A stretch of DNA of 64,000 nt from Limosilactobacillus viscerum. Its GTDB lineage: Bacteria; Bacillota; Bacilli; Lactobacillales; Lactobacillaceae. Positions 42,008-55,290 of this stretch are shown here, one piece after another; position 1 is the stretch's first letter; each line of letters starts with the position of its first letter. The translations under genes and the position numbers were made by a program. Location: assembly GCF_947387525.1 (NCBI RefSeq), contig NZ_CANDNW010000003.1, forward strand, positions 1 to 64,000, written 5' to 3'. The notes beneath the pieces were generated by a model. It made no database searches. It was not told where the DNA came from and saw only the letters and a list, made by a program, of their open reading frames with translations.

Positions 42008-42235
<228 letters not shown>

Positions 42236-42279
42236 TTATTGCAATCACTGTTATTTTTTAGACAAGGAGGTGTCAATAG

Positions 42280-42798
42280 ATGTTTGTGAACAATGTGTTA
42301 GCTGAATCAAACAGTTTATACGTTGGTGACCTGATTTTCTACATTGTCACCTTCATTATCCTGATGTTGCTGGTCAAGCACTTCGCTTGGAGTCCAGTTA
42401 CTAACATGATGAAGAAGCGGGCGGACAAGATTGCCAGTGATATCGACAATGCTGCCAAGTCCCGTGAAAATGCAGAAAAAATGGCTGCTAAGCGGCAAGC
42501 CGAACTGCAGAATTCACGTCAAGAAGCTGCTGACATTGTTAACAATGCCAAGAAGTCAGCCGAAACACAACGAGCACAAATTGTTGAAGCAGCACAAAAT
42601 GATGCTCAAGCACTTAAGCAACAAGCACAACAAGATGCTGATCAAGCACGTCGTGACGCGTTGAACGGTGCTAAGGATGACGTTGCAAACTTATCTATTG
42701 AGATTGCTTCCAAACTCATCCAAAAAGAATTAAAGGCAGACGATCAAAAAGAATTGATCGACTCCTACATTGAAGGGTTGGTAGATCATGAGTCTTGA
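42280..42798 (+). CDS. atpF: ATP synthase subunit b
   Basis: The 172-residue stator subunit has one N-terminal membrane helix (residues 15-33) and a long charged coiled coil rich in Ala, Gln and Lys. It links Fo to F1. It overlaps atpH by 11 bp. AAGGAGGTG stands before the ATG. Confidence 0.95.
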   Translation: MFVNNVLAESNSLYVGDLIFYIVTFIILMLLVKHFAWSPVTNMMKKRADKIASDIDNAAKSRENAEKMAAKRQAELQNSRQEAADIVNNAKKSAETQRAQIVEAAQNDAQALKQQAQQDADQARRDALNGAKDDVANLSIEIASKLIQKELKADDQKELIDSYIEGLVDHES

Positions 42799-43330
42799 TA
42801 AGAAGACGATTGCTCGTCGTTATGCACGGGCTCTGTTTGAATTGGTCGATGCAGACAACGAAGTCGATCAAACTTATCAAGAATTAATTGCTTTACGCCA
42901 AGTCTTTGAGGACAACGAAGGATTAGAAGCCGCCTTAGCTGGTGTGCAGATGTCCCTCGATGATAAGAAAGCGTTGGTCAGTGACTTACAACAGGGGGCT
43001 TCCCAGTATGTAACGAACTTGATTCAAATGCTTTTTGATTACGGCCGCATGGATTGTATGGTCGCAATTATTGATGAGTTTGAACGGCGGTATGATCACG
43101 TTAACAAGCGGATGCATGCCGACGTTGTTACAGCGATCCAACTCGATAAACAACAACGGGACCAACTTTCAGCGAACTTAGCAAAGCGCTTTGGTGCTAA
43201 CGAAGTCGTACTTAATGAAAGTGTTGATCCTGAAATTTTAGGTGGGGTTATTGTTCATGCTGATCATAAGACGCTTGATGGTAGCCTCAGCTCAAAGATT
43301 AAGCAAATTCGTCGTTTACTAGTTAGATAA
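42788..43330 (+). CDS. atpH: ATP synthase subunit delta
   Basis: The 180-residue subunit connects the b dimer with the alpha subunits. It has the OSCP-like N-terminal helical domain ([15 protein letters not shown]) and the conserved C-terminal [15 protein letters not shown] segment. Translation is coupled to atpF through the overlap. Confidence 0.95.
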   Translation: MSLDKKTIARRYARALFELVDADNEVDQTYQELIALRQVFEDNEGLEAALAGVQMSLDDKKALVSDLQQGASQYVTNLIQMLFDYGRMDCMVAIIDEFERRYDHVNKRMHADVVTAIQLDKQQRDQLSANLAKRFGANEVVLNESVDPEILGGVIVHADHKTLDGSLSSKIKQIRRLLVR

Positions 43331-43347
43331 TATAGATCTTTTGTTAA

Positions 43348-44895
<1,548 letters not shown>

Positions 44896-44932
44896 TGCTT
44901 GATAATACTAGTCGAAAGGACGGTGAGATTTA

Positions 44933-47337
<2,405 letters not shown>

Positions 47338-47349
47338 GAGGGATAATTT

Positions 47350-47778
47350 ATGGCTGATAGTAAATTTAAAGTCACCATTATTACTCCTGATGGCACCGTC
47401 TATGATAATGACGAGGCGACAATGATCGTCATGAACACTTCTGGTGGACAAATGGGGATCATGGCTAACCACGTGCCATTGATTGCTTCTCTTGAGATCA
47501 GTGTTGTTCGTGTCAAGCACGATGAAGGTGAGGATGAAGTTGCCGCGGTTAACGGGGGTATCATGCAATTTGATGGCCACGAAGCGTTGATTGCAGCTGA
47601 CAGTGCGGAATTACCTGAACGGATTGATGTCGAACGGGCCCAACATGCGAAGGAACGTTCCGAAAAGGCAATTGAGGATGCTAAGAAGAATCATAATAAT
47701 GATGACTTGGCACGGGCGGAAGTCCACCTCAAGCGTGCTATTAACCGGTTGAACGTTTCTAAGTACATCAAAAAATAA
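47350..47778 (+). CDS. atpC: ATP synthase subunit epsilon
   Basis: The 142-residue subunit has the N-terminal beta barrel (VTIITPDGTVYDNDEATMIV, GQMGIMANHVPLIA) and the C-terminal helical hairpin that can inhibit ATP hydrolysis. It is the last gene of the operon; a terminator follows 20 bp after the stop. Confidence 0.96.
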   Translation: MADSKFKVTIITPDGTVYDNDEATMIVMNTSGGQMGIMANHVPLIASLEISVVRVKHDEGEDEVAAVNGGIMQFDGHEALIAADSAELPERIDVERAQHAKERSEKAIEDAKKNHNNDDLARAEVHLKRAINRLNVSKYIKK

Positions 47779-47796
47779 GTGAGTCATTAGTTGACT

Positions 47797-47834
47797 TAAA
47801 AAGGACTACAGCTGTTGCTGTGGTCCTTTTTTAT
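47797..47834 (+). terminator. Terminator of the ATP synthase operon
   Basis: AAAAGGAC.ACAGC pairs with GCTGTGGTCCTTTT around a 4-nt loop and ends in six T. Confidence 0.9.
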
Positions 47835-47840
47835 ATGGGT

Positions 47841-47928
47841 TAGCAAACAAAATGACTTACCGCGTACCGCGCTAACCCATTTTGACATGCTAACCTTACG
47901 CCCCTCTTGCCCCCACTCCGCACTTCCA
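47841..47928. repeat. REP-like intergenic repeat, copy 1
   Basis: This 88-bp unit recurs at 47960-48047 with about ten differences. It holds an imperfect palindrome (CAAAATG, TTA, CGCG, then CGCG, TAA, CATTTTG). After it comes the stretch CTTACGCCCCTCTT and then CTCCGCACTTCCA. No reading frame is supported. Confidence 0.75.
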
Positions 47929-47959
47929 ATAACGTGCTGCGCGGGGAGGAGCTATAGTC

Positions 47960-48047
47960 TAGCAAACAAAATGGCTTACCGCGTGCCGCGCTAACCCATT
48001 TTGCCATGCTAGCCTTACGCCCCTCTTAATCCCGCTCCGCACTTCCA
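47960..48047. repeat. REP-like intergenic repeat, copy 2
   Basis: Second copy of the 88-bp unit, 119 bp after the first. Several changes are compensatory or neutral in the palindrome, such as ATGACTT to ATGGCTT, which improves pairing with AACCCAT. The 31-bp spacer contains GTGCTGCGCGGGGAGGAG. Confidence 0.75.
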
Positions 48048-48140
48048 TTTTTAATATAAAGTTAAACTTTTTCAGAATGTGCCTATTGTTCGTGATCATA
48101 TGATATGATACAAATTGGTTTATAAGAAGAAGGTGATCAA

Positions 48141-48371
48141 GTGCAGATGACAGGTATCCATGCCTTATTAGACATTATCGTGCAGTTTATTTTTATTTGG
48201 TTGGCTTTTACCGCCATCCAGGGGTTTCATTTTGAACGGTTATTCCAGCGGCCACCACGGACGCTGCCACTGGCAATCGTCTTATTTTCAACTGCAATTG
48301 GTTACCTCTGTGCCAATTTCTTTTTGGGAATCTTAACCGCAATCGGTAACCTTACTTACTTAGTTCGTTAG
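48141..48371 (+). CDS. DUF1146 family membrane protein (YwzB-like)
   Basis: The 76-residue protein has two membrane spans (residues 8-27 and 43-70) around a short basic loop. DUF1146 proteins usually lie between the ATP synthase operon and murA in Bacilli, as here. Their function is unknown. The start is GTG with GAAGGTGATC upstream. The stop is 17 bp before murA, so the two are probably co-transcribed. Confidence 0.85.
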   Translation: MQMTGIHALLDIIVQFIFIWLAFTAIQGFHFERLFQRPPRTLPLAIVLFSTAIGYLCANFFLGILTAIGNLTYLVR

Positions 48372-48388
48372 CGCCGCTGGAGGAGAAT

Positions 48389-49714
48389 ATGGAAAAAATA
48401 ATTATCAAAGGTGGCCAGCCATTACGGGGGAAGGTCGCCGTCGAAGGATCAAAAAATGCGGTTTTGCCACTACAAGCTGCCGCTATTTTAGCCGTCCAGG
48501 GGACCGTCACACTCAATAACGTCCCACCAGTTACGGATGTAAAGGTGATGGACCGCCTTCTTGGCTTTTTGAACTTAAAAACCGCGTATGGGGAAAAGCA
48601 ACGACAACTAGTTCTTAACGCTAGCTTTCCCTTATCATCAGAAGCCCCGTACGACTATGTAAATCAAATGCGTGCTTCTCTACTAGTAATGGGGCCATTG
48701 CTCGCCCGTACCGGTCATGTGCGGATTGCCCTGCCTGGTGGCTGTTCAATCGGTGCTCGTCCCATTGACCTCCACCTTGCCGGCCTAGAAAAACTTGGTG
48801 CCGAGATAAAACAGGACGCTGGCTTTATTGAGGCAAGTTGTGAGCACCTTGTTGGTACCCGGATACCGCTTGATTTTCCAAGCGTTGGTGCAACCGAAAA
48901 TATCATGATGGCCGCAACAATGGCCGCCGGAATTACGACTATTGAAAATGCATCCTGCGAACCGGAGATAATTGAGCTGGGAAACCTTCTCAATAAAATG
49001 GGAGCTCATGTCCACGGCGCCGGTAGCAAGGTTATCCGGATTCAGGGTGTCTATTACCTGCATGGTGCTGAGTATACGGTGATTCCGGACCGGATTGAGG
49101 CCGGCACCTGGATGCTTGCTTCCGCCGTTACTAACGGGGACGTGATCGTTCAGGGAACCGTGCCGGAACATAATGCTTCATTGATTGCCAAACTGGAAGA
49201 AATGGGTGTTACCATTATCAAGCAGGCAGATGGTCTCCGGGTACTCGGGACCTCGGTATTAATACCAGCTAACGTTAAGACAATGCCTTACCCTGGTTTT
49301 CCAACTGACCTGCAACCACAAATGACGGTACTTCAACTATTGGCTAATGGAACCAGTACGATGGAGGAGCACGTCTTTGAGAAACGGTTTATCCACCTAG
49401 AAGAGTTGCGGCGGATGAATGCTAAATTCCAAATTTCAGGTTCGGTTGCAATCCTTGATGGGCCAACGCGATTTAGCGGTGCAGAAGTGACGGCTTCAGA
49501 TTTACGAGCAGGAGCTAGCTTAGTCCTTGCTGGTTTAGCTGCTGATGGTATTACCCAAATTCGGAATCCGCAATGTCTAGACCGTGGATATTATCATTTT
49601 TACCAGAAGCTGCGGGCACTTGGCGCCAAGATTGACCGCTTAAATATTGAAGATAAGTTTAAAATTACTCCTGATCAGCAGCCACGACAAAACAAGGGTC
49701 AGGAAAAGGAGTAA
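48389..49714 (+). CDS. murA: UDP-N-acetylglucosamine 1-carboxyvinyltransferase
   Basis: MurA adds enolpyruvate from PEP to UDP-GlcNAc, the first step of peptidoglycan synthesis. The 441-residue protein has the catalytic Cys in PGGCSIGARPIDLH, the N-terminal EGSKNAVLPL segment and the usual inverted-barrel repeats. GGAGGAG precedes the ATG. Low-GC Gram-positive bacteria normally have two murA paralogues; this copy is the one next to mbl. Confidence 0.95.
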   Translation: MEKIIIKGGQPLRGKVAVEGSKNAVLPLQAAAILAVQGTVTLNNVPPVTDVKVMDRLLGFLNLKTAYGEKQRQLVLNASFPLSSEAPYDYVNQMRASLLVMGPLLARTGHVRIALPGGCSIGARPIDLHLAGLEKLGAEIKQDAGFIEASCEHLVGTRIPLDFPSVGATENIMMAATMAAGITTIENASCEPEIIELGNLLNKMGAHVHGAGSKVIRIQGVYYLHGAEYTVIPDRIEAGTWMLASAVTNGDVIVQGTVPEHNASLIAKLEEMGVTIIKQADGLRVLGTSVLIPANVKTMPYPGFPTDLQPQMTVLQLLANGTSTMEEHVFEKRFIHLEELRRMNAKFQISGSVAILDGPTRFSGAEVTASDLRAGASLVLAGLAADGITQIRNPQCLDRGYYHFYQKLRALGAKIDRLNIEDKFKITPDQQPRQNKGQEKE

Positions 49715-49815
49715 AATAAAAAAACTGTGGTATAATACCAACGATATTATCTTAAAATCGACTGACAGATTGTCAGAATTAAATTGAGCAATTGCTAACA
49801 AAGGAGATAAGATGA

Positions 49816-50811
49816 ATGGCTAAAGATATCGGAATCGACTTAGGAACTGCTAACGTCCTCATTTATGTTCAGGGCAAGGGGATCGTATTAAATGAACCAT
49901 CTGTGGTGGCAATCGATACGCAAACAAATAAAGTATTGGCTGTCGGCTCAGAAGCTTACCGGATGGTTGGGCGGACACCAAGTAATATTCGGGCAATCCG
50001 CCCATTAAAGAACGGGGTTATTTCTGACTTTGATGTTACCCAGGAGATGCTCTCATACTTTATTGGTAAGTTGAGCGTTAAGGGCTTCATGTCTAAGCCA
50101 AACATTATGATTTGTGCCCCAACAAACATCACTGAAATTGAACGAAAGGCAATTATCCAGGCCGCTGAACAGTCTGGTGGTGGCAAGGTTTATTTAGAGT
50201 ATGAACCAAAAGTTGCCGCTATCGGTGCTGGCCTCGATATCTTTAAGCCACGTGGTAGCATGGTAATTGACATGGGTGGCGGTACCAGTGATATTGCTAT
50301 CCTGTCACTTGGTGATATTGTTGCTAGTCAGTCTATTCGGATGGCCGGTGACAAGATGAACAATGATATTGCTGCTTACATTAAGGATAAGCATGGTCTG
50401 ATCATCGGTGACCATACTGCCGAAAACGTTAAGATGGAAATCGGAACGGCCTTGCCAGTTGATGAACCAAAGGAAATGGACGTTCGTGGTCGGGATGTCG
50501 CTTCCGGAATGCCAAAGCAAATTACGGTTAACCAAAACGAAATTGAAGAGGCACTCCATGATACCTTAAGTCAAATCGTCTCTGCAGCTGTTAGCGTTCT
50601 TGAAACTATTCCACCTGAGCTGGCGAGTGACATTATTGACCGGGGAATCATTTTAACCGGTGGGACCGCGCTCTTAAGTGGAATTGACCAGCTGTTTAGT
50701 TCAAAGTTGAAGGTTCCGGTAATGGTTTCACAAGACCCATTGGACAATGTTGCCAAGGGTGCCGGTGAAATGCTGGAACGGATGCAGAAGACGGAAGACA
50801 AGAAGAAGTAA
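49816..50811 (+). CDS. mbl: Rod-shape actin homologue, Mbl type
   Basis: The 331-residue MreB-family protein forms membrane-bound filaments that guide side-wall synthesis. Phosphate loops are DLGTANVLIY (residues 8-17) and DMGGGTSDIAIL; LTGGTALLSGI lies in the adenosine site. The position after murA and apart from mreCD identifies it as Mbl rather than MreB. AAGGAGA stands before the ATG at 49816, and an earlier ATG is out of frame. It lies in one block with yidD and rodA. Confidence 0.9.
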   Translation: MAKDIGIDLGTANVLIYVQGKGIVLNEPSVVAIDTQTNKVLAVGSEAYRMVGRTPSNIRAIRPLKNGVISDFDVTQEMLSYFIGKLSVKGFMSKPNIMICAPTNITEIERKAIIQAAEQSGGGKVYLEYEPKVAAIGAGLDIFKPRGSMVIDMGGGTSDIAILSLGDIVASQSIRMAGDKMNNDIAAYIKDKHGLIIGDHTAENVKMEIGTALPVDEPKEMDVRGRDVASGMPKQITVNQNEIEEALHDTLSQIVSAAVSVLETIPPELASDIIDRGIILTGGTALLSGIDQLFSSKLKVPVMVSQDPLDNVAKGAGEMLERMQKTEDKKK

Positions 50812-50817
50812 CTTTTA

Positions 50818-51057
50818 ATGGTTCACTTGTTATGTAACTTAGTGCGTTGGTACCAACAGGGAATTTCGGCACGGCGACCGTACCGTGTTTGCCGCTACCA
50901 CCCGACTTGTTCGCAGTACATGATTGAGGCTTTGCAGCGCTTTGGTATGAAGGGGATTCTTCTTGGAATTGCCCGGATTTTACGCTGCCAGCCATTGGTT
51001 AAGGGCGGTTATGATCCGGTGCCGGACCACTTTACTTTCCAACGTCAGCATAAATAA
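50818..51057 (+). CDS. yidD: Membrane protein insertion efficiency factor YidD
   Basis: The 79-residue amphipathic protein has the family motif [15 protein letters not shown] with its two Cys, and the end [13 protein letters not shown]. It associates with the inner face of the membrane and supports YidC-dependent insertion. It starts 6 bp after mbl. Confidence 0.93.
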   Translation: MVHLLCNLVRWYQQGISARRPYRVCRYHPTCSQYMIEALQRFGMKGILLGIARILRCQPLVKGGYDPVPDHFTFQRQHK

Positions 51058-51070
51058 TAAGGGTGAAAAA

Positions 51071-51295
51071 GTGTCAAAGAAAGATAAGAAAATTGAAGTA
51101 ACTGTTAAGGACATTGAACGTCAACACCAGCCGGTTCAACAAATCTTTATCGGTCAACGCCTGATTGGTGAGGTGGTTGCCGACAAGGAACGGTTTAAGG
51201 CAATGCTGGTTGCTGACCAGAGTGAGTTCAATGTTCGTTCGCAAGAAGAAGGGCTGGAAATGGTCCTTCAGCAGTACCACCTCCACCAGCGGTAG
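51071..51295 (+). CDS. DUF2969 family protein
   Basis: The GTG at 51071 is chosen because AAGGGTG lies 6 nt upstream; the frame is open further back into yidD but without a site. The 74-residue basic protein begins SKKDKKIEV and ends with a helix (EEGLEMVLQQYHLHQ). DUF2969 proteins are confined to lactic acid bacteria and have no known function. The constant position between yidD and rodA suggests a link with envelope growth. Confidence 0.8.
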   Translation: MSKKDKKIEVTVKDIERQHQPVQQIFIGQRLIGEVVADKERFKAMLVADQSEFNVRSQEEGLEMVLQQYHLHQR

Positions 51296-51346
51296 GATTG
51301 GTTACAAGGTTTCTTGTAGAAAAATCTGGCATAAAGGAGTTAGGTA

Positions 51347-52540
51347 ATGCAACGTTCGCAAAATGATGAAGAAAGTCGAATTGACTGGGGAATTATTTTC
51401 TGTGTATTGATGCTGGCTTTAATCGGTCTGGCATCGATCTACGTTGCCGCTGTTCATGACCAACAACCGGTTAGTGTGGCACGGTCGGTAATTACCCAGT
51501 TAGTCTGGTACGCAATCGGGACGATCCTGGTTGTTGTTATCATGCAATTTGACTCGGAACAACTATGGAAATTGGCGCCAATCGTATACTGGATTGGTAT
51601 CTTCTTGATGTTTGCCATCTTGGTATTTTATAGTCGATCGTACTATGTTAATACCGGGGCGAAGAGTTGGTTTGCTATTGGTCCCTTTACCTTCCAGCCG
51701 TCGGAAATTATGAAGCCGGCGTATATCTTAATGATGGGGCGGGTAATTACTACCCACAATAACCGGTACCCGGTTCATACGGTTCAGTCTGACTGGCGGT
51801 TAATTGGGACAATGTTCTTATGGCTGTTACCAATCTTAATCTCCCTGCACTTTCAAAATGACTTTGGGACTGCGCTGGTTTTCTGTGCAATCTTTGCGGG
51901 GATGGTATTGGTATCTGGGGTAACCTGGCGGATTTTAGCACCGGCGGTAATCGGGGTTACTGTTATTGGTGGATCGATCCTTGCAATGGTTACTAGTACG
52001 ATTGGTCGGACCATCCTGGAGCACATTGGCTTTCAGGCTTACCAGTTTGACCGGGTTGATACCTGGCTGCATCCTGAACAGGATACGACTAACCAGGGGT
52101 ACCAGTTATGGCAGAGTATTAAGGCTGTTGGTTCTGGTGGGATTACCGGGACTGGTTTTAATAACTCAAAGGTTTATGTTCCGGTTCGTGAATCTGATAT
52201 GATTTTCTCTGTTATCGGGGAAAACTTCGGCTTTATCGGTGGGGTCCTCTTGATTTTAATCTACCTCCTACTGATTTACCTGATGATTCGGGTAACCTTT
52301 GATACCAAGAATGAGTTTTACGCTTATATCTCAACCGGGGTTATCATGATGATTCTGTTCCACGTGTTTGAAAACATCGGAATGAATATTGGGTTGCTGC
52401 CGTTAACCGGTATTCCACTACCATTTATCAGTTCCGGTGGTTCCTCGTTGATTGGGAACCTAATTGGGATTGGAATGGTGATGTCGATGCGGTACCACCA
52501 CCATTCGTACATGTTTAGCAGTAATAAGGAATTCAGGTAA
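51347..52540 (+). CDS. rodA: SEDS-family peptidoglycan polymerase RodA
   Basis: The 397-residue protein has ten membrane spans and the SEDS signature segments ALIGLASIYVA, NTGAKSWFAIGPFTFQPSE and the C-terminal LPLTGIPLPFISSGGSSL. RodA polymerises glycan strands with a class B PBP during side-wall growth. Context with mbl supports RodA rather than FtsW. AAAGGAG precedes the ATG. Confidence 0.93.
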   Translation: MQRSQNDEESRIDWGIIFCVLMLALIGLASIYVAAVHDQQPVSVARSVITQLVWYAIGTILVVVIMQFDSEQLWKLAPIVYWIGIFLMFAILVFYSRSYYVNTGAKSWFAIGPFTFQPSEIMKPAYILMMGRVITTHNNRYPVHTVQSDWRLIGTMFLWLLPILISLHFQNDFGTALVFCAIFAGMVLVSGVTWRILAPAVIGVTVIGGSILAMVTSTIGRTILEHIGFQAYQFDRVDTWLHPEQDTTNQGYQLWQSIKAVGSGGITGTGFNNSKVYVPVRESDMIFSVIGENFGFIGGVLLILIYLLLIYLMIRVTFDTKNEFYAYISTGVIMMILFHVFENIGMNIGLLPLTGIPLPFISSGGSSLIGNLIGIGMVMSMRYHHHSYMFSSNKEFR

Positions 52541-52555
52541 TGAGGCAATTCAATA

Positions 52556-52855
52556 ATGGCAACAAAAAGCAACTATTTTTGGACTAACCAGCAAGCTGAT
52601 GGTTCATGGCTGGTTGGCTTGAATGAAGAAGGTCGCCGGCAACTTGGCACCGTATATTTTATTGATCTTCCGGCAGTAGGAACGGTGCTCGAGCAAAACG
52701 GGAAGTTTGTTTCGGTCGAAGCGGCTAACATGGTTACCAACCTTGAGAGTCCGCAAGCAGGGACAATTGTTGCAATTAATGAACAGCTACGTGACCAGCC
52801 TGATGATCTTTCTAGCGATGACCCACGTAAAAATTGGGTTGTTGCATTAAAGTAG
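52556..52855 (+). CDS. GcvH-like lipoyl-domain protein without the lipoyl lysine
   Basis: The 99-residue product has the fold signature of glycine cleavage H proteins (GTVYFIDLPAVGTVLEQNG, then SVEAANMVTNLESPQAG). In GcvH the residue that carries lipoate is the Lys of SVKAA; here it is Glu55 (SVEAA). The protein therefore cannot be lipoylated at that site. It lies 15 bp after rodA and before the operon terminator, and no other glycine cleavage genes are present. A structural or regulatory role in the envelope operon is possible. The alignment is short, so the missing Lys should be confirmed. Confidence 0.78.
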   Translation: MATKSNYFWTNQQADGSWLVGLNEEGRRQLGTVYFIDLPAVGTVLEQNGKFVSVEAANMVTNLESPQAGTIVAINEQLRDQPDDLSSDDPRKNWVVALK

Positions 52856-52860
52856 GAAGT

Positions 52861-52908
52861 GGAGCGAGAAAAGTCCCAACTTAGAGCGGGTATTTTTTCT
52901 CGCTCCTT
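52861..52908 (+). terminator. Terminator of the murA-rodA block
   Basis: GGAGCGAGAAAA pairs with TTTTCTCGCTCC around a 20-nt loop, and five T follow. Confidence 0.85.
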
Positions 52909-53007
52909 TTTAATTCAATCTTGGTCCGTTTATTGTTTCATGATATACTATAGGTTCAAGATATACGGTTTGAAATTATAAAAAATTATTATAAGGTGGT
53001 ATTTTAA

Positions 53008-54138
53008 ATGACAAAGAAATTGCGTGTTGCACTGTTGTTTGGTGGCAACTCATCAGAACATGATGTTTCAAAGCGGTCAGCACATAATATCTACGATGCC
53101 ATGGATAAGGACAAGTACGATGTCAGCTTGTTCATGTTCACCAAGGACGGGATCTTGTTGAATAATGCTTATTCACAACGAATCTTTGATGGTGAGCCAG
53201 AAGATGAAGTAGTTAAGGATGCTTACCAACACATGGATCTTGACCGTCCGTTGGCACCAATTATGGCATTAAACGAGCTGGAAGGGGTGGACTTCTTCTA
53301 CCCAGTAATCCACGGGAACCTGGGGGAAGATGGTACCGTGCAAGGGCTCTTTAAGCTATTAAAGAAGCCTTATGTTGGCTCCAACATTGCCGCTAGTGCC
53401 ATGTCATTTGATAAGGACCTGACTAAGAAGGTACTAAACGAGGCCGGTATTCGGAATACACCGTACGTTTTGATTACTCCTGAAAACCAGTCTGAATATT
53501 CATGGGGACGGTTGGAAGAAGAATTGGGTAACCTAATCTTCATTAAGCCAGCTAAGCAGGGATCTTCTGTTGGTATTCACCGGGTAACGAACGCGGAAGA
53601 GTATGCCGCTGCCTTAAAGGATGCATTTAAATATGACTTTAAGGTATTGGCAGAAAAGGGGGTTGACCACCCACAAGAGGTTGAAATTTCAATTCTTGGT
53701 AATGAACACCCGGTAGCATCTAAGCTTGGTGCGGTACGGGTACCAAAGGATGACCCGTTCTACGACTACGAAAATAAGTTTGTTGATGCTAGTGGGGTTG
53801 TTTTTGAGCTACCGGTTAAGCTGCCACAGTACCTGACTGATGAAATCACTGATATGGCGTTAAAGGCATACAAGGCACTTGATATGAAGGGCCTGGCACG
53901 GATTGATTTCCTGGTTGACTCAAATAATATTCCATACCTTAGTGAACCAAACACGTTACCTGGTTTCACGAACATTAGCCTTTACCCGCAGATGTGGGAA
54001 GTATCAGGAATTTCTTATTCAGATTTGATTGATCGCCTGATTGAACTTGGCCTGGAAGAGTTCAAGCGTAATAGTCAGATCAAGTATGACTTCCGTGAAC
54101 TCGGTAAAGAACGGGTAGGCCAGAAAAAGTACAATTAA
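53008..54138 (+). CDS. ddl: D-alanine--D-alanine/D-lactate ligase
   Basis: The 376-residue ATP-grasp ligase joins D-Ala to a second unit for the peptidoglycan stem. It has HGNLGEDGT (serine loop), IKPAKQGSSVGI, and NTLPGFTNISLYPQMW near the end. At the residue that sets specificity in the omega loop it has Phe258 (YENKFVDASG), where D-Ala-D-Ala ligases have Tyr. Leuconostoc and many lactobacilli with Phe here make D-Ala-D-Lac and are intrinsically resistant to vancomycin. The same is inferred here. It is a single gene with its own terminator. Confidence 0.94.
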   Translation: MTKKLRVALLFGGNSSEHDVSKRSAHNIYDAMDKDKYDVSLFMFTKDGILLNNAYSQRIFDGEPEDEVVKDAYQHMDLDRPLAPIMALNELEGVDFFYPVIHGNLGEDGTVQGLFKLLKKPYVGSNIAASAMSFDKDLTKKVLNEAGIRNTPYVLITPENQSEYSWGRLEEELGNLIFIKPAKQGSSVGIHRVTNAEEYAAALKDAFKYDFKVLAEKGVDHPQEVEISILGNEHPVASKLGAVRVPKDDPFYDYENKFVDASGVVFELPVKLPQYLTDEITDMALKAYKALDMKGLARIDFLVDSNNIPYLSEPNTLPGFTNISLYPQMWEVSGISYSDLIDRLIELGLEEFKRNSQIKYDFRELGKERVGQKKYN

Positions 54139-54184
54139 CTTGTGGTCACTTTCTTATACTGCCAGTAAATTAGTCAATTAAGTT

Positions 54185-54222
54185 TAAGCGGAATAGCCAG
54201 TTGACGGCTATTCCGCTTTTTG
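54185..54222 (+). terminator. Terminator after ddl
   Basis: AAGCGGAATAGCC pairs with GGCTATTCCGCTT around a 7-nt loop, with T5. Confidence 0.9.
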
Positions 54223-54366
54223 TTAGCAACTAATTTATATCTGAAAAGTGAAGTTTGATTTTTTGCAAAAGCTTTTAAGTGAAAATAGTATAAAAAGTGC
54301 TATAATGTGATATTAGAAAAGCTAATATTAAAAACAATTGATATTATTAAATGAGGATGATAACCA

Positions 54367-55206
54367 ATGAAACTCCGTGGAGATGTTTTAAAACAAATTC
54401 GCCGCAAGAGGGGTTTGTCACAAACAGCATTGGCTGAAGGAATTTGTACCCAAGCGACGATTAGTTTGATGGAAAAGCAAAATCGTTTACCGAAGATGGA
54501 TATTTTAACAGCGATTTGCGAGCGCCTTAACATTCAGACTGACCGGATTGTTGAAATTGAGGTTAGCGGAATTAATGATACTTTCAACAAGATCATTGAT
54601 GCATTAACCGACCAAGAGTATGATACTGCAAGGAAACTTATCTCAAAGGTTAGTGTTAAGAATCTCAACAGTGACTTTGATAAGCAACGTTACTACTTCT
54701 TACTCGGGATGGTTCAGATTAGTGAAGATAAGGTTGATGACGCAATCTTTAACTTTGAGCTGGTCCTGACCCAGTTTGCTACTACAAGTGCCAATATTTA
54801 CCTTGCAATGACGACAGCGGGGATGGCACTTGCCTACCTGAAACGGGATGACAAGGAACGGGCAATCCGGCTTACTAACCGGGCGGTTAAGCTAATTGAT
54901 AATAAGAAACTGATCGGGAGCCTACACCAGTGGGCTTCAATTAATTGCCAGATTGCTAAATTGTACTGGCGGCTTGGTGAACCGGAAAAGGCAATTGAAA
55001 GTGCCCAGCGGGGGATTCAACTGTGTCGTGAACGTGACTCACTGTTTATCCTTGACCAGCTCTACATGTACGTTGGCCGGGCCTATATCGAGCTTGGCGA
55101 TAAGGAAAAGGCTAAGGAAAACCTGGAGATTGCTAAGAGCCTCTCAATCGCCCGTCACGGTAAGTTAAACGAACAAAGTATTGAACAAGAATTAGAACGG
55201 CTGTAA
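54367..55206 (+). CDS. XRE/TPR regulator, RRNPP-like
   Basis: The 279-residue protein has an N-terminal XRE helix-turn-helix (residues 6-60, GLSQTALAEGICTQATISLM). After it come five or six TPR-like helical repeats (KVDDAIFNFELVL, ERAIRLTNRAVKL, EKAIESAQRGIQL, EKAKENLEIAKSL). This is the architecture of peptide-sensing regulators of the RRNPP group (Rgg, PlcR, PrgX). No small secreted-peptide gene is evident next to it. It has its own promoter region with a partly palindromic GCTAATATTA stretch and a strong terminator. Its targets are unknown. Confidence 0.82.
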   Translation: MKLRGDVLKQIRRKRGLSQTALAEGICTQATISLMEKQNRLPKMDILTAICERLNIQTDRIVEIEVSGINDTFNKIIDALTDQEYDTARKLISKVSVKNLNSDFDKQRYYFLLGMVQISEDKVDDAIFNFELVLTQFATTSANIYLAMTTAGMALAYLKRDDKERAIRLTNRAVKLIDNKKLIGSLHQWASINCQIAKLYWRLGEPEKAIESAQRGIQLCRERDSLFILDQLYMYVGRAYIELGDKEKAKENLEIAKSLSIARHGKLNEQSIEQELERL

Positions 55207-55215
55207 TTCTTGCTT

Positions 55216-55253
55216 TGCCAGTGGTGGATTAACTTTCACCACTGGCTTTTTTA
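55216..55253 (+). terminator. Terminator after the XRE/TPR gene
   Basis: GCCAGTGGTG pairs perfectly with CACCACTGGC and six T follow. Confidence 0.92.
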
Positions 55254-55290
55254 GTTCCTAAATGCTTAAATAATAGTATATAAAACTGAA

